A stretch of 64,000 nucleotides of DNA from Halomonas sp. SpR8 (GCF_031010195.1 NZ_JAUAMC010000010.1:1-64000), one strand, 5' to 3'; positions 47,697 to 59,611 are shown, numbered from the stretch's first letter. Translations and numbers: made by a program. The notes: generated by a model not told the origin, from the letters alone.

Positions 47697-47727
47697 CAGG
47701 GCCGGGTGGCCACAACCCCCGGCCCTG
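47697..47727 (+). other. GC-rich hairpin between binding-protein and permease genes
   Basis: CAGGGCCGGG and CCCGGCCCTG form a perfect 10-bp stem with an 11-base loop, followed later by TTTCTT. Such hairpins commonly cap the binding-protein mRNA and reduce read-through to the membrane genes. Confidence 0.6.
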
Positions 47728-47780
47728 CTGCGTTTCTTATCTGCTTTTTGTCAGCTGTTTTCTGTTTCAGGAGTCTACGC

Positions 47781-48452
47781 GTGGACGTCAATTTTCAATT
47801 TGATTGGTCGGCGGCATTTGGGTCTATCCCTTACCTGCTGCCTGGTATTCCCTGGACGCTACTGATTTCGTTTGGCGGCTTGGCCATAGGCTTCTTTATC
47901 GGCATATTCTTTGGCCTATTACGCATCAGCCCACTACGCTGGCTGCGTTGGCCAGCCATTGTCTATGTCGAGGTGTTCCGCGGCACACCTATTCTGGTTC
48001 AAGTGCTGTTTATCTTTTACGGCTTACCGCAACTGTTGGGCGGTCCCATTAACGCTCTAGTTGCAGGCATTGCCGCCATTGCGGTGAACTCCGGCGCCTA
48101 TATCTCGGAAATTGTCCGCGGCGGTGTACAGTCGATTGAACGCGGCCAAGGTGAAGCTTCGCTCTCCCTAGGGCTCTCCCGCACCCAGGCGTTTCGTTAC
48201 GTTATCTGGCCCCAGGCGTTTCGGCGCATGATTCCACCACTCGGCAACCAGGGCATTATCAGCATCAAAGACACATCACTGTTTTCAGTGATCGGCGTCG
48301 GTGAACTGGTGCGTCAGGGACAAATCTACATAGCCACCACCTTCACCGCCCTTGAGGTCTACTTTATGGTCGCCCTGATGTATCTGGCGATCACCTGGAC
48401 GCTCTCCATCATCCTGCGCCAACTTGAGCGCAGAGGCCTGGCCGGACAATAA
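47781..48452 (+). CDS. Amino-acid ABC transporter permease
   Basis: A 223-residue HisMQ/GlnP-type permease with about five membrane helices. The permease loop lies at [20 protein letters not shown] (about 112-131, with EA-A-G-type spacing), and [20 protein letters not shown] is near 60. The start chosen is GTG at 47781 with CAGGAG eight bases upstream. An in-frame extension to 47706 crosses the hairpin region and lacks homology. Confidence 0.9.
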   Translation: MDVNFQFDWSAAFGSIPYLLPGIPWTLLISFGGLAIGFFIGIFFGLLRISPLRWLRWPAIVYVEVFRGTPILVQVLFIFYGLPQLLGGPINALVAGIAAIAVNSGAYISEIVRGGVQSIERGQGEASLSLGLSRTQAFRYVIWPQAFRRMIPPLGNQGIISIKDTSLFSVIGVGELVRQGQIYIATTFTALEVYFMVALMYLAITWTLSIILRQLERRGLAGQ

Positions 48453-48463
48453 GGACACGCGCA

Positions 48464-49234
48464 ATGAGCGATACAATGAACAGCCCAACGCAGCCAATTG
48501 TGCGTATGCAGCAGCTCAATAAACACTTTGGCAGCCTGCACGTGCTCAACGGCATTGACCTTACCATTGTGCCCGGCGAAGTGGTGGTGATTATCGGAGC
48601 CAGCGGCTCAGGAAAATCGACGCTAATTCGCTGTATTAACGGCTTGGAAGAGTTTCAATCCGGCAGCCTGGTCGTCGACAACAATGAGCTACTGCCCCAT
48701 GGCAAGAGCACCCAAGCGCTGCAAACCATCCGCACCGAAGTGGGCATGGTCTTTCAGCAGTTCAACCTCTTTCCTCATCTCAGCGTCATCGATAACGTCA
48801 CCCTGGCACCGATGAAAGTGCGCGGTTTAAACCGTGACGACGCGGTCAGCAATGCCAAACGCTTGCTTGACCGGGTAGGTATCGCCGACCAGGCCGACAA
48901 ATACCCCAGCCAGCTCTCAGGGGGCCAGCAGCAGCGTGTGGCGCTGGCCCGCGCCTTGGCCATGGAACCGCGCCTAATGCTGTTTGACGAACCCACATCG
49001 GCGCTAGATCCGGAAATGATCGGTGAAGTACTGGATGCCATGCGCGAGCTGGCCAAAGAAGGCATGACAATGGTGATTGTCACCCATGAAATGAGCTTTG
49101 CCCGGGAGGTTGCCGATCGGGTCATTTTTATCCACAAAGGCGAAATTACCGAGCAGGGTCACCCGGAAAAACTGTTCGATTCACCGCAACACGAACGCAC
49201 CCAGTCCTTCCTGGCTCGGGTGCTTAAACATTAA
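48464..49234 (+). CDS. Amino-acid ABC transporter ATP-binding protein
   Basis: A 256-residue GlnQ/HisP-type ATPase. Walker A is [20 protein letters not shown] (about 42-61), the Q-loop is [14 protein letters not shown] (about 94), the signature [19 protein letters not shown] (about 149) and Walker [16 protein letters not shown] (about 170). The switch His is in [17 protein letters not shown] (about 206). It completes the transporter with the two genes upstream. Confidence 0.95.
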   Translation: MSDTMNSPTQPIVRMQQLNKHFGSLHVLNGIDLTIVPGEVVVIIGASGSGKSTLIRCINGLEEFQSGSLVVDNNELLPHGKSTQALQTIRTEVGMVFQQFNLFPHLSVIDNVTLAPMKVRGLNRDDAVSNAKRLLDRVGIADQADKYPSQLSGGQQQRVALARALAMEPRLMLFDEPTSALDPEMIGEVLDAMRELAKEGMTMVIVTHEMSFAREVADRVIFIHKGEITEQGHPEKLFDSPQHERTQSFLARVLKH

Positions 49235-49296
49235 ATTGCCCTTTCTTTCGAGCTTAAAAATAACCGCTAATTCTCGCTGAATGACGCTTTTTTACC

Positions 49297-49325
49297 GGCC
49301 TGTCGGCATGACAGGCCATTTTTTT
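49297..49325 (+). terminator. Terminator after the ABC transporter operon
   Basis: GGCCTGTC and GACAGGCC pair around GGCAT (49297-49317), followed by A and seven T. Confidence 0.9.
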
Positions 49326-49828
49326 GGCTGTGGATAAACTATTTTTATATTGACCGGTTTTATCTCTGCAATGCCTGCCATGGGCATCTCTTAGCGTTAT
49401 CTCCACATCAAACGGTGGTTGTTCACAGCTGCGGTAACAACCCAGGTACTAGCCGGTGGATAAACAGTGCTCAAACATATCTGTGGATAAAGTACTATTT
49501 CATCCACAGGCTTATCACCCTTTCTGCCCAGGCACTCCCGCTTTCAATCATGTAGAAGTCAACAATTTAAGTTTCTGAAAAAATTGGAGATAAATCGCTT
49601 ATACACAGAAATTGTCCACACTAGTAGTTACAACATTTACAGAACTTCTCTTATTTTATATTTATGTTGTTATTAATAGAGGCTGTTTAATGCTTTGGGG
49701 TGTGGAAAAACCTGACGGTTACTCACAGGGGGTTTATACTTGTCGCCTCATTGATCTAAGGTGGCTACGTCTAAACCGACTGCACTGGCCACATAATCCG
49801 TGCCAATGGGCACAAGACGAGGTGTCTC
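49326..49828. other. Origin candidate 2: DnaA-box cluster upstream of mnmG
   Basis: Two perfect DnaA boxes (TGTGGATAA at 49329-49337 and 49482-49490) and two fitting the relaxed consensus TTWTNCACA (TTATACACA at 49599-49607 and TGTGGAAAA at 49701-49709) lie in 381 bases. Single-mismatch boxes are at 49455-49463, 49500-49508 and 49612-49620. An AT-rich tract at about 49630-49680 could be an unwinding element. oriC is next to mnmG in Escherichia and Vibrio. No gene is supportable here. Confidence 0.72.
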
Positions 49829-51733
49829 TTGAATTACCCCGACCGCTTTGACGTGATTGTCATCGGCGGTGGCCATGCGGGAACTGAAGCCGCACTGGCC
49901 TCTGCTCGCATGGGCTGTCAGACCCTGCTGCTCACCCATAACATCGAAACTCTGGGCCAAATGTCGTGTAATCCCGCTATTGGCGGCATCGGCAAAAGTC
50001 ACTTGGTCAAGGAAATTGATGCACTGGGCGGTGCCATGGGGCTTGCCACGGACTTGGGTGGCATCCAGTTTCGCGTGCTCAATGCCAGCAAAGGACCCGC
50101 CGTTCGGGCCACTCGTGCCCAGGCTGACCGCATCCGTTACAAGGCAGCTATCCGCGGAATGCTGGAAAACCAGCCCAACTTAACGATCTTCCAGCAAGCC
50201 GCTGGCGATCTGATTGTGGATAACGACACCGTACGAGGCGTCGTCACGGAAACCGGCATCCGATTTCATGCCGACAGCGTCGTGCTGTGTACCGGGACAT
50301 TTTTGGGTGGCGTGATTCACATTGGTTTGGATCAAAGCAAAGGTGGCCGAGCAGGTGATCCCCCCTCCAACGCGCTGGCCGAACGTCTGCGCGCACTGCC
50401 GTTTCGCGTTGATCGCCTAAAAACCGGCACACCGCCGCGCATTGATGCCAAAACGGTCGATTTTTCTCAGTTGGAAGAGCAGCCTGGCGATACCCCAACG
50501 CCGGTAATGTCCTACCTGGGATCACGGGAAATGCATCCTGAGCAGGTGAGCTGCCATATTGCCCACACCAATCAGCACACCCATGATCTGATCCTGGCGA
50601 ACCTTGACCGCTCGCCGATGTACTCCGGCGTTATTGAAGGGATTGGGCCGCGTTACTGCCCATCGATTGAAGACAAAGTCCACCGCTTTGCCGATAAATC
50701 CAGCCACCAGGTGTTTATCGAACCCGAAGGTTTAGATACCCACGAGCTTTACCCCAACGGCATTTCGACCTCGCTACCGTTTGACGTACAGATTCAGGTG
50801 GTGCGGTCGATTAAAGGCTTGGAAAACGCCCATATCACCCGCCCTGGCTACGCGATTGAGTACGACTTTTTTGATCCGCGGGATTTAAAACACTCGCTGG
50901 AAACAAAATTTATCCACAACCTGTTTTTTGCTGGCCAGATCAACGGCACTACCGGTTACGAAGAAGCCGGTGCCCAAGGGTTGCTAGCAGGCCTGAATGC
51001 TGCCCGTCGTGCACAACAGCTAGACGCCTGGTATCCCCGCCGCGATGAGGCCTATCTCGGTGTATTGGTCGATGACCTGATCACTATGGGAACCAAAGAA
51101 CCCTACCGGATGTTCACTTCCCGTGCGGAGTATCGCTTGCTGCTGCGTGAAGATAATGCCGATCTACGCCTAACGGAAACCGGCCGCAAGCTGGGTTTGG
51201 TTGACGACACCCGCTGGACCGCGTTTAGTCAAAAACGCGAAGCCATTGAGCAAGAAACTGCGCGGCTGAGCACACTCTGGATTCAGCCAGGCACTCCTGC
51301 GGCTAAACAGGTAGCTGAAAAAACCGGTGCACCGCTATCGCGGGAATATTGCCTGAGTGATCTACTAAAACGGCCCGAGCTGACCTACAGCGATTTAACC
51401 AACCTGCCCGGTATCGAGGGCACGCTGGTGACTGATCCCGCGGTGGCCGAGCAGGTGCAAATTCAGGCCAAGTATCAAGGCTATATTAACCGTCAGCAGG
51501 ATGAGATCGACAAGCTCAAACGTCATGAAGCGACGCCGCTACCGGCAGAGTTGGACTATTTAAAAGTGGAAGGCTTGTCTAACGAAATTCGCCAGAAGCT
51601 TGCCGAAGCGCGGCCGGAAACCCTCGCCCATGCGGCGCGAATTTCGGGCGTCACCCCAGCGGCTGTGTCTATTTTGCTTGTGCATCTGAAAAAGCGCCGC
51701 TTGGTAGCCTCAGCAGAGGTCGTTAACGGATGA
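49829..51733 (+). CDS. mnmG: tRNA uridine-5-carboxymethylaminomethyl(34) synthesis enzyme MnmG
   Basis: FAD enzyme that modifies tRNA wobble uridine with MnmE. The 634-residue protein (E. coli 629) starts at a TTG codon after GAGGTGTCTC and opens with the FAD loop [20 protein letters not shown]. It has [18 protein letters not shown] (about 46), [32 protein letters not shown], the Cys in RYCPSIEDK and [19 protein letters not shown]. It overlaps rsmG by four bases. Confidence 0.97.
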   Translation: MNYPDRFDVIVIGGGHAGTEAALASARMGCQTLLLTHNIETLGQMSCNPAIGGIGKSHLVKEIDALGGAMGLATDLGGIQFRVLNASKGPAVRATRAQADRIRYKAAIRGMLENQPNLTIFQQAAGDLIVDNDTVRGVVTETGIRFHADSVVLCTGTFLGGVIHIGLDQSKGGRAGDPPSNALAERLRALPFRVDRLKTGTPPRIDAKTVDFSQLEEQPGDTPTPVMSYLGSREMHPEQVSCHIAHTNQHTHDLILANLDRSPMYSGVIEGIGPRYCPSIEDKVHRFADKSSHQVFIEPEGLDTHELYPNGISTSLPFDVQIQVVRSIKGLENAHITRPGYAIEYDFFDPRDLKHSLETKFIHNLFFAGQINGTTGYEEAGAQGLLAGLNAARRAQQLDAWYPRRDEAYLGVLVDDLITMGTKEPYRMFTSRAEYRLLLREDNADLRLTETGRKLGLVDDTRWTAFSQKREAIEQETARLSTLWIQPGTPAAKQVAEKTGAPLSREYCLSDLLKRPELTYSDLTNLPGIEGTLVTDPAVAEQVQIQAKYQGYINRQQDEIDKLKRHEATPLPAELDYLKVEGLSNEIRQKLAEARPETLAHAARISGVTPAAVSILLVHLKKRRLVASAEVVNG

Positions 51734-52389
51734 GTTCGTTGACCCCACTGTTAAAAACGCTTCCAGCCAGCGTCGCAACTCGCCTCGATCAAGGGCTGGG
51801 CCAATTATCTATCAGCATTGACGACCGTCAGCGCGAACAGCTGCTAGGCTTACTGGCACTGTTGCACAAGTGGAACCGGGCTTATAACCTCACAGCGGTG
51901 CGCGACATTGACGATATGGTGTCGCGCCATGTGCTCGATAGCGCCGTCGTAATGCCCTATGTACACGGGCCCCGGCTGCTGGATGTCGGCGCTGGCCCAG
52001 GGCTACCCGGAATCGTATTGGCTATTTTAGCGCCCGAGCTTGAGGTGACGCTGCTGGACAGTAATGGCAAAAAAGTGCGTTTTCAGCGCCAGGCGGTAAT
52101 GGAGCTTGGTCTTAAAAACGTCACCCCTGTGCAAGCACGAGTAGAGCAGTTTGAAGCCGCCGCTTTTGATCAGGTGATTTCGAGAGCGTTTGCCAGCTTG
52201 GTTGATTTTGTCACCTTGACCCGCCAGCTACCCAGCGCGGATGGCCAGTGGCTAGCGATGAAAGGCCCGGGTGCGGACGATGAACTGCGCGATCTGCCCC
52301 CCGATATACGTTTACACAAGCGTTATCTGCTGGAAGTACCCTTTGAAGCGGCCCAGCGGCAGCTGTTGGTTCTAAATAGTGAAAGCTGA
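51730..52389 (+). CDS. rsmG: 16S rRNA (guanine527-N7)-methyltransferase
   Basis: Methylates G527 of 16S rRNA. The 219-residue SAM methyltransferase has [14 protein letters not shown] (about 47), [20 protein letters not shown] (about 82), [11 protein letters not shown] (about 108) and [12 protein letters not shown] (about 151). It is coupled to mnmG by an ATGA overlap and followed after 48 bases by parA. Confidence 0.95.
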   Translation: MSSLTPLLKTLPASVATRLDQGLGQLSISIDDRQREQLLGLLALLHKWNRAYNLTAVRDIDDMVSRHVLDSAVVMPYVHGPRLLDVGAGPGLPGIVLAILAPELEVTLLDSNGKKVRFQRQAVMELGLKNVTPVQARVEQFEAAAFDQVISRAFASLVDFVTLTRQLPSADGQWLAMKGPGADDELRDLPPDIRLHKRYLLEVPFEAAQRQLLVLNSES

Positions 52390-52437
52390 ATATTAAAAGC
52401 TGAACGTTGATTCTGACCCCAAGAAGGAGTTGAGTAA

Positions 52438-53205
52438 GTGAGCCAGATCATTGCCCTGACCAACCAAAAAGGCGGCGTGGGCAAGACCACTTCAGCCGTT
52501 AATCTGGCAGCCAGTCTCGCAGCGCTCGACCGTCGCGTACTGTTGGTGGATCTTGACCCCCAAGGTCATGCCAGCATGGGCAGCGGCATTGATAAATATG
52601 CGCTCGATAAAAGCGTGCTCGACGTCTTGCTGGGTGAAGCAACGGCAGCTGAAACCATCGTCAAAAAGCTAGCGGTAAAATACGACGTTCTGCCGGGTAA
52701 CGGTGATCTCACCGCCGCCGAAGTCGAGCTATTGGATCGTGATAAAAGTGAAAGCTGCCTGACCACGGCGCTTGGGTCAGTCGCGGATGAGTATGATGTG
52801 GTGCTGATTGACTGCCCACCGTCTTTGAATATGCTCACCGTCAATGCGTTAACGGCTTCTGATAGCGTATTGATCCCACTGCAGTGTGAGTTCTACGCAC
52901 TAGAAGGGTTATCGGCACTGCTTGATACCGTTGAACAGATTAAGCAAAACGTGAATTCCGATTTAGCGATTGCCGGCATTCTGCGCACTATGTACGACAA
53001 GCGCACCAGCTTAACGCGGGAAGTAGACAAGCAGTTGCGCGACTACTTTGGCGATATGCTGTTAAAAACCACTATACCGCGCAACGTTAAAGTTGCCGAA
53101 GCGCCGAGCCACGGGCTACCCGTGACGCAATATGCCCGGTTCTCCCGGGGCAGTCAGGCCTATCGTGTATTGGCGAAAGAGATCATTCGTCGTCTTGCAC
53201 TGTGA
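52438..53205 (+). CDS. parA: Chromosome-partitioning ATPase ParA
   Basis: Deviant-Walker ATPase that moves ParB-parS complexes. The 255-residue protein starts at GTG (GGAGTTGAGTAA upstream) with IALTNQKGGVGKTTSAVNLA (P-loop), DLDPQGHASMGSGID (about 40), VLIDCPPSLNMLTVNALTAS (about 121) and PRNVKVAEAPSHGLPV (about 219). It has no N-terminal DNA-binding extension, as expected for chromosomal ParA. Its cognate parS sites are at 20.5-24.5 kb. Confidence 0.97.
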   Translation: MSQIIALTNQKGGVGKTTSAVNLAASLAALDRRVLLVDLDPQGHASMGSGIDKYALDKSVLDVLLGEATAAETIVKKLAVKYDVLPGNGDLTAAEVELLDRDKSESCLTTALGSVADEYDVVLIDCPPSLNMLTVNALTASDSVLIPLQCEFYALEGLSALLDTVEQIKQNVNSDLAIAGILRTMYDKRTSLTREVDKQLRDYFGDMLLKTTIPRNVKVAEAPSHGLPVTQYARFSRGSQAYRVLAKEIIRRLAL

Positions 53206-53257
53206 ACATGATTTGCACTCTAAACGCTACGCGCTGTAAAAAAATGAGGGAAAGCGA

Positions 53258-54181
53258 ATGACGCGTAAACCTGCGCTGGGACGTGGCCTGGATGCCCTGA
53301 TTGGAGCCGGTGCCCGTCGTCGTGACAGCTTAGAACTTGCCGGTAGTAAGCCACAAGCGCTTACCGATCCAGCGCTGGTCACTGCTGACGAGGCCACCGA
53401 AGATCGCCTTGAGCGCCTGCCGCTAGGACAACTAACCCGTGGTAAATATCAGCCGCGTCGTGATATTCAACCCGAAGCGTTAGAAGAGCTGGCGGATTCT
53501 ATTCGCGCTCAGGGCGTGATGCAGCCGATCGTGGTGCGCCCCATCGGTGTGGATCGTTACGAAATCATTGCCGGTGAACGTCGCTGGCGCGCGGCACAGC
53601 TTGCTGAGTTAGATGTCATCCCCGCGGTGATCCGTGAAGTCAGCGACGAAGTCGCGCTGGCCCTCGCGCTAATTGAAAATATTCAGCGTGAAAATCTTAA
53701 CGCCATTGAAGAAGCCATGGCACTCAAGCGGCTGGGCGAAGAGTTTGAGCTTACTCAGCAGCAAATAGCCGATGCGGTAGGTAAATCACGTACCCAGGTG
53801 GCCAATTTACTGCGCCTGCTGGCGCTAGACCCCGAAGTACAAACGCTGCTCGAAAGGGGCGACCTTGATATGGGCCATGCCCGGGCGTTGTTAACGCTAA
53901 ACAGTGCCCAGCAGCGCCAGGTCGCCCATGAAGTGGTTAATAACGATATGACCGTTCGGGCCACCGAAGCGCTGGTGAAAAAAGTGCAAACCAGCCAAGC
54001 TGCGGTGCAAACACCCCAGCGTCAAAGCAAACAGCCCGATGTTGCGAAGCTTGAAACCCACCTGGGTGAACTACTGGGTGCCCCGGTTTCGATTGATCAT
54101 GGTCAAAGGGGCAAAGGAAAATTAACAATACGCTATACAAGCCTGGAAGAACTGGACGGCATCTTAAACCATATTAAATAG
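53258..54181 (+). CDS. parB: Chromosome-partitioning protein ParB
   Basis: CTPase and parS-binding protein. The 307-residue product has an N-terminal RKPALGRGLDALIG (ParA contact), the LTRGKYQPRRDIQPEALEEL segment, the CTP/arginine patch GERRWRAAQLAEL (about 107-119), ALIENIQRENLNAIEEAMAL (about 143), a helix-turn-helix (LTQQQIADAVGKSRTQVANL, about 167) and a C-terminal dimerisation domain. It follows parA by 52 bases. Confidence 0.97.
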   Translation: MTRKPALGRGLDALIGAGARRRDSLELAGSKPQALTDPALVTADEATEDRLERLPLGQLTRGKYQPRRDIQPEALEELADSIRAQGVMQPIVVRPIGVDRYEIIAGERRWRAAQLAELDVIPAVIREVSDEVALALALIENIQRENLNAIEEAMALKRLGEEFELTQQQIADAVGKSRTQVANLLRLLALDPEVQTLLERGDLDMGHARALLTLNSAQQRQVAHEVVNNDMTVRATEALVKKVQTSQAAVQTPQRQSKQPDVAKLETHLGELLGAPVSIDHGQRGKGKLTIRYTSLEELDGILNHIK

Positions 54182-54272
54182 CAGGCTATTCAATATCGCG
54201 TAAGAAGCGAACACGTTTTCCCCCTTTGGTCGCAAATAAGCCCTTAAGCGTGCAAAATCGGTGCGACTTCGG

Positions 54273-54301
54273 TTGAAGGTGTGATAGCGCTTCCCTATAA
54301 T
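54273..54301 (+). promoter_or_regulatory. Promoter of the ATP synthase operon
   Basis: TTGAAG (54273-54278), a 17-base spacer and a perfect TATAAT (54296-54301), about 110 bases before atpI. The 230-base gap after parB holds no gene I can support. Confidence 0.8.
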
Positions 54302-54411
54302 CGCGCAAGATTTGTGCAAGATGAATGTGATTGTCTAGGAATACGCCTGACGATGTATGGCAATTTTGTTCAGCGAGCTGGGTGTTTATCCAAAGGGTTA
54401 TTTAGAAAGCT

Positions 54412-54804
54412 ATGCAGCGATACGAAACCCAGCGGCGAAGAGCCTATATCGTTCGACTGATCATCGCCCAATTGATCGTAACGCTGGTGGGCATGATCGC
54501 AGGTTACTTATTCGGTCAAGCGGCAGGGCTGTTATCGGTATTGCTGGGGGCATTAGTGGCTTTTTTGCCGCAGGTTTTTTTTATCCAGCGAATGGGCGTC
54601 TTGCGCTCGACTAGGCCTTCACAGGCGGCGATGCGCTTGTTTCGCGCAGAAGCAGGCAAGTTTGGTTTGACGGTGGCACTGTTTGTGGCAGTTTTTGTGA
54701 TAGTGCCTCCCTCAAACCCTACTTTCTTTTTTTATGCTTATGTTGCGGTTGTTCTAACGCATTGGTTGACACCTTGGTTAATTCCAAAAAAGGCTAATGT
54801 CTAG
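54412..54804 (+). CDS. atpI: ATP synthase assembly protein AtpI
   Basis: A 130-residue membrane protein with four hydrophobic segments (about 15-35, 38-56, 78-98, 100-122). LLSVLLGALVAFLPQVFF is typical of AtpI, which aids c-ring assembly. It is first in the operon and the ribosome site (AGAAAG) is weak, fitting low expression. Confidence 0.9.
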   Translation: MQRYETQRRRAYIVRLIIAQLIVTLVGMIAGYLFGQAAGLLSVLLGALVAFLPQVFFIQRMGVLRSTRPSQAAMRLFRAEAGKFGLTVALFVAVFVIVPPSNPTFFFYAYVAVVLTHWLTPWLIPKKANV

Positions 54805-54824
54805 AAAATTGCACAACTGATTGA

Positions 54825-55664
<840 letters not shown>

Positions 55665-55722
55665 TCCGAGCAATGCTTGAAACACATTAACCCTTAACCT
55701 CAACCCTCGACCTTTAACTTGA

Positions 55723-55968
<246 letters not shown>

Positions 55969-55977
55969 TGACAGCTC

Positions 55978-56000
55978 AGCCGGGTGCTAAACGCTCGGCT
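55978..56000 (+). other. Hairpin between atpE and atpF
   Basis: AGCCGGG and CTCGGCT pair with one mismatch around a nine-base loop, followed by TTGTTT. It probably protects or attenuates the mRNA so that atpE, needed in many copies, is made in excess. Confidence 0.4.
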
Positions 56001-56044
56001 TTGTTTCACTCCGGTCGCCACGAACTTGTCAGAGGTACATTCCT

Positions 56045-56515
56045 GTGAATATCAACATGACGCTAATCGGGCAAACGATCGCCTTCGCGATCTTTGTCTG
56101 GTTTTGCACAAAGTATGTGTGGCCTCCGATCAGCAACGCTCTTCATGAGCGTCAGAAAAAAATTGCTGATGGCTTGGATGCAGCCAGCCGTGCTAACCGT
56201 GATCTTGAGCTTGCTCAAGAGCGGGCAGAACAGATGCTGCGTGAAAGCAAGGAGCAAGCTTCGCAAATACTTGAGCAGGCCAATAAGCGCTCTGCCCAGA
56301 TAGTTGAAGAAGCCCGCGAGCAAGCCCGCGCCGAAGGCGAACGCCTAGTCGCGAGCGCACGTTCCGAGATCGAGCAAGAAGTTAATCGCGCAAAAGATGA
56401 GCTTCGTGCCCAGGTTTCTTATCTCGCCGTTTTAGGTGCCGAGCGTGTTCTTGAAGCGTCGGTCGACGAACAAGCCCATCGCAAGTTACTTGATGAGCTT
56501 GCTGCTGAACTGTAG
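56045..56515 (+). CDS. atpF: ATP synthase Fo subunit b
   Basis: Peripheral stalk. 156 residues (E. coli 156), with one N-terminal membrane helix ([20 protein letters not shown], about 5-24) and a long charged coiled coil. It starts with GTG after AGAGGTACATTCCT. Confidence 0.96.
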   Translation: MNINMTLIGQTIAFAIFVWFCTKYVWPPISNALHERQKKIADGLDAASRANRDLELAQERAEQMLRESKEQASQILEQANKRSAQIVEEAREQARAEGERLVASARSEIEQEVNRAKDELRAQVSYLAVLGAERVLEASVDEQAHRKLLDELAAEL

Positions 56516-56526
56516 GGAGGTGAATT

Positions 56527-57063
56527 ATGGCGGAATTACTGACCGTCGCTCGTCCTTACGCTAAGGCAGCGTTTGAATACGCGCGTGATCATGAGACGCT
56601 TGATAGCTGGTCACAAGCACTGAGTTTTTTAAGCTTTGCGGTAGCAGATGATGTCGTGCGTCACCGATTAAACAGTCCAAAATTGAACAGCGATCAGAAA
56701 GTGTCGCTGCTCGTTGAGCTGATTCCAGAACAACAGGATGATGCTTTACAACGGTTTTTGGCTGTTTTAGCAGATCAGGGTCGCTTGATGGCGCTAAAAC
56801 CAATCGCTGATCAGTTCGAGCACCTACGTGCCGAGCACGAAAAGCGTGTTGAAGTGAGCGTCACCTCTGCTTATAAGCTAACGGCCGCGCAGAAGACCAA
56901 GCTAGCAAGTGCGCTTAAGAAACGTCTGAATCGCGAAATCTCCATTACTACTCAAGTGGATAAGTCGCTTATTGGTGGTGTGATCCTACGTGCTGGGGAT
57001 ACCGTTATTGACGGGTCCGTACGTGGTCGATTGAACCGCCTTTCCGAAGCACTAACCGCTTGA
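56527..57063 (+). CDS. atpH: ATP synthase F1 subunit delta
   Basis: Joins the stalk to the F1 head. 178 residues (E. coli 177), with [15 protein letters not shown] (about 8-22) and the conserved C-terminal [20 protein letters not shown] (about 145-164). GGGAGG lies seven bases before the ATG. Confidence 0.96.
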   Translation: MAELLTVARPYAKAAFEYARDHETLDSWSQALSFLSFAVADDVVRHRLNSPKLNSDQKVSLLVELIPEQQDDALQRFLAVLADQGRLMALKPIADQFEHLRAEHEKRVEVSVTSAYKLTAAQKTKLASALKKRLNREISITTQVDKSLIGGVILRAGDTVIDGSVRGRLNRLSEALTA

Positions 57064-57079
57064 GTCTGAGGGACATGGC

Positions 57080-58624
57080 ATGCAGCAACTGAATCCTTCC
57101 GAGATCAGCGACATCATCAAGCAGCGAATTGAAAAGCTTGACGTCGCATCCGAAGCCCATAATCAGGGCACCATCGTCACTGTTTCCGACGGTATCGTGA
57201 AAATTCACGGCCTCGAAGACGCGATGTTCGGTGAAATGATTGAATTTCCCAACAGCATTTTTGGCATGGTACTTAACCTGGAGCGCGACTCCGTAGGTGC
57301 CGTTGTGCTGGGTGACTACCTACAGCTAGAAGAGGGCATGACCGCCAAGTGTACCGGTCGTATTCTCGAAGTGCCGGTAGGCCCTGAGCTGATTGGTCGT
57401 GTGGTCGATGCGCTGGGTAACCCCATCGATGGTAAAGGCGATATTAACGCTAAAATGACCGACGCCGTCGAGAAAGTAGCGCCGGGCGTTATTACCCGTC
57501 AATCGGTTGATGAGCCGATCCAAACCGGTTTGAAGTCTATCGACTCTATGGTACCGATCGGCCGCGGCCAGCGTGAGCTGATCATCGGTGACCGTCAGAT
57601 TGGTAAGTCCGCCATTGCCATTGATGCGATCATCAACCAAAAAGGCAAAGGCGTGACCTGTGTCTACGTTGCCATTGGTCAGAAGCAGTCGACCATTGCC
57701 AACGTGGTGCGCAAGCTCGAAGAGCACGGCGCTATGGAGCACACTATTGTGGTTGCGGCCGGTGCTGCTGACCCGGCGCCGATGCAGTTCTTAGCACCTT
57801 ACTCTGGCTGCACCATGGGCGAATACTTCCGTGACCGCGGCGAGAACGCGCTGATTGTGTATGACGATCTCTCTAAGCAGGCCGTTGCGTACCGTCAGGT
57901 ATCGCTGCTGCTGCGTCGTCCGCCAGGCCGCGAAGCTTATCCCGGTGATGTGTTCTATCTCCACTCACGTCTACTTGAGCGTGCGGCAAGGGTTAACGTC
58001 GACTACGTTGAGAAATTCACCAACGGCGAAGTGAAAGGCAAAACCGGTTCCTTAACCGCACTGCCAATCATCGAAACCCAAGGTGGCGACGTTTCTGCGT
58101 TCGTACCGACCAACGTGATTTCGATCACCGATGGTCAGATCTTCCTGGAAACTAACCTGTTTAACTCCGGTATTCGTCCGGCGATTAACGCCGGTCTGTC
58201 AGTTTCTCGTGTGGGTGGTTCGGCGCAGACCAAAATTATCAAAAAGCTTGGCGGTAGCGTACGTCTGGCCCTGGCTCAGTACCGTGAGCTGGCGGCGTTC
58301 TCGCAGTTCGCCTCTGACCTTGATGAAGCCACGCGTAAGCAGCTTGAGCACGGTCAGCGTGTCACCGAGTTGATGAAGCAGAATCAGTACTCGCCGATGT
58401 CGGTAGCTGAAATGGCGCTTTCACTGTATGCCGCCAACGAAGGCTTCCTGGATGATGTTGAAGTCAACAAAGTGTTGGACTTTGAGCGTGCCCTGCACGA
58501 CTACATGAAGTCTGAACACGTTGATTTGCTCGACAAAATCAATCAGACCGGCGACTACAACGGTGAGATTCAAGACGGCTTGAAGTCGGGTCTCGAGAAG
58601 TTCAAGGCGACTCAGAGCTGGTAA
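57080..58624 (+). CDS. atpA: ATP synthase F1 subunit alpha
   Basis: Non-catalytic nucleotide-binding subunit. 514 residues (E. coli 513), Walker [16 protein letters not shown] (about 170), [15 protein letters not shown] and the signature region [17 protein letters not shown] (about 365). Order is as in other proteobacteria. Confidence 0.98.
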   Translation: MQQLNPSEISDIIKQRIEKLDVASEAHNQGTIVTVSDGIVKIHGLEDAMFGEMIEFPNSIFGMVLNLERDSVGAVVLGDYLQLEEGMTAKCTGRILEVPVGPELIGRVVDALGNPIDGKGDINAKMTDAVEKVAPGVITRQSVDEPIQTGLKSIDSMVPIGRGQRELIIGDRQIGKSAIAIDAIINQKGKGVTCVYVAIGQKQSTIANVVRKLEEHGAMEHTIVVAAGAADPAPMQFLAPYSGCTMGEYFRDRGENALIVYDDLSKQAVAYRQVSLLLRRPPGREAYPGDVFYLHSRLLERAARVNVDYVEKFTNGEVKGKTGSLTALPIIETQGGDVSAFVPTNVISITDGQIFLETNLFNSGIRPAINAGLSVSRVGGSAQTKIIKKLGGSVRLALAQYRELAAFSQFASDLDEATRKQLEHGQRVTELMKQNQYSPMSVAEMALSLYAANEGFLDDVEVNKVLDFERALHDYMKSEHVDLLDKINQTGDYNGEIQDGLKSGLEKFKATQSW

Positions 58625-58689
58625 TGTCTGGCCCGCCTGCGGGTGGGTTTGCATGCTTTCTGAGAGCCACGAACGAAGGGTAGATCGCT

Positions 58690-59577
58690 ATGGCAGCTGC
58701 AAAAGAGATACGCACCCAGATCGGGAGCATTAAAAATACGCAGAAGATTACCAGCGCCATGGAAATGGTGGCTGCATCGAAAATGCGTAAAGCGCAAGAT
58801 CTGATGAGAGCTGGTCAGCCTTACGCTCGGCAGATCCGTAATGTGGTCGGCCACATGGCTGACGCGAACCCCGAATACAAGCACGACTATATGGTCGAGC
58901 GTAGCGAGGTGAAGCGCGTTGGTTACATTGTGGTTTCCACGGATCGTGGTCTGTGCGGTGGCTTGAACCACAATCTTTTCAAAGCGTTACTCAAAGAAGC
59001 CGTGATTTGGAAAAAGCAGGGCGCTGAGCAGGATTTTTGCGCCCTTGGCGCCAAGGCCAGCACGTTTTTCCGTAACTACGGCGGCAATTTGGTCGCGGCG
59101 AAAAGTGGTTTAGGCGAAGCCCCCACGGTTGAGGGGTTGATCGGCAGTATCAAGGTCATGCTTGAAGCGTACGATGAAGGACGTCTTGACCGGCTTTACG
59201 TGGTGTACAACGAGTTTGTGAACACCATGACGCAAAAGCCAGTCGTTCGTCAGCTTCTTCCACTGTCGCCAGATATGGGCGCAGACGCTGAGCAAGACGA
59301 CGAAAACGCCCGTCCCGGAAGTTGGGACTACCTGTATGAACCGGATGCCAAGGCGTTGCTTGATAGCCTGCTGGTTCGTTTCATCGAATCGCAGGTGTAT
59401 CAGGCGGTAGTGGAAAACGGCGCTTGTGAGCAAGCTGCCCGAATGATCGCTATGAAAAGTGCCACTGACAACGCGGGCGGCCTGATCGACGATCTGGAGA
59501 TGGTGTACAACAAGGCCCGTCAGGCCGCCATCACCCAGGAAATTTCTGAGATCGTCGGCGGCGCTGCTGCCGTATAA
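58690..59577 (+). CDS. atpG: ATP synthase F1 subunit gamma
   Basis: Central rotor shaft. 295 residues, with [20 protein letters not shown] (about 4-23), [20 protein letters not shown] (about 83) and the C-terminal [20 protein letters not shown] (about 258-277). An insert at about 195-215 ([16 protein letters not shown]) is acidic. Confidence 0.97.
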   Translation: MAAAKEIRTQIGSIKNTQKITSAMEMVAASKMRKAQDLMRAGQPYARQIRNVVGHMADANPEYKHDYMVERSEVKRVGYIVVSTDRGLCGGLNHNLFKALLKEAVIWKKQGAEQDFCALGAKASTFFRNYGGNLVAAKSGLGEAPTVEGLIGSIKVMLEAYDEGRLDRLYVVYNEFVNTMTQKPVVRQLLPLSPDMGADAEQDDENARPGSWDYLYEPDAKALLDSLLVRFIESQVYQAVVENGACEQAARMIAMKSATDNAGGLIDDLEMVYNKARQAAITQEISEIVGGAAAV

Positions 59578-59583
59578 CGCCTA

Positions 59584-59611
59584 GGGAGCCTATCTATTTA
59601 AAGAGGCTCCC
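59584..59611 (+). other. Hairpin between atpG and atpD
   Basis: GGGAGCCT and AGGCTCCC form a perfect 8-bp stem with a 12-base loop in the 75-base gap before atpD. No T run. Possible mRNA processing or stability element. Confidence 0.45.

Noticed and set aside
49612..49851. 79-codon frame upstream of mnmG
   Set aside because: Lies over the DnaA-box cluster and the mnmG start, with no ribosome site or family resemblance.
54354..54460. Short frame starting with ATG in the atp operon leader
   Set aside because: Overlaps atpI in another frame and has no clear ribosome site. No evidence for a regulatory leader peptide.
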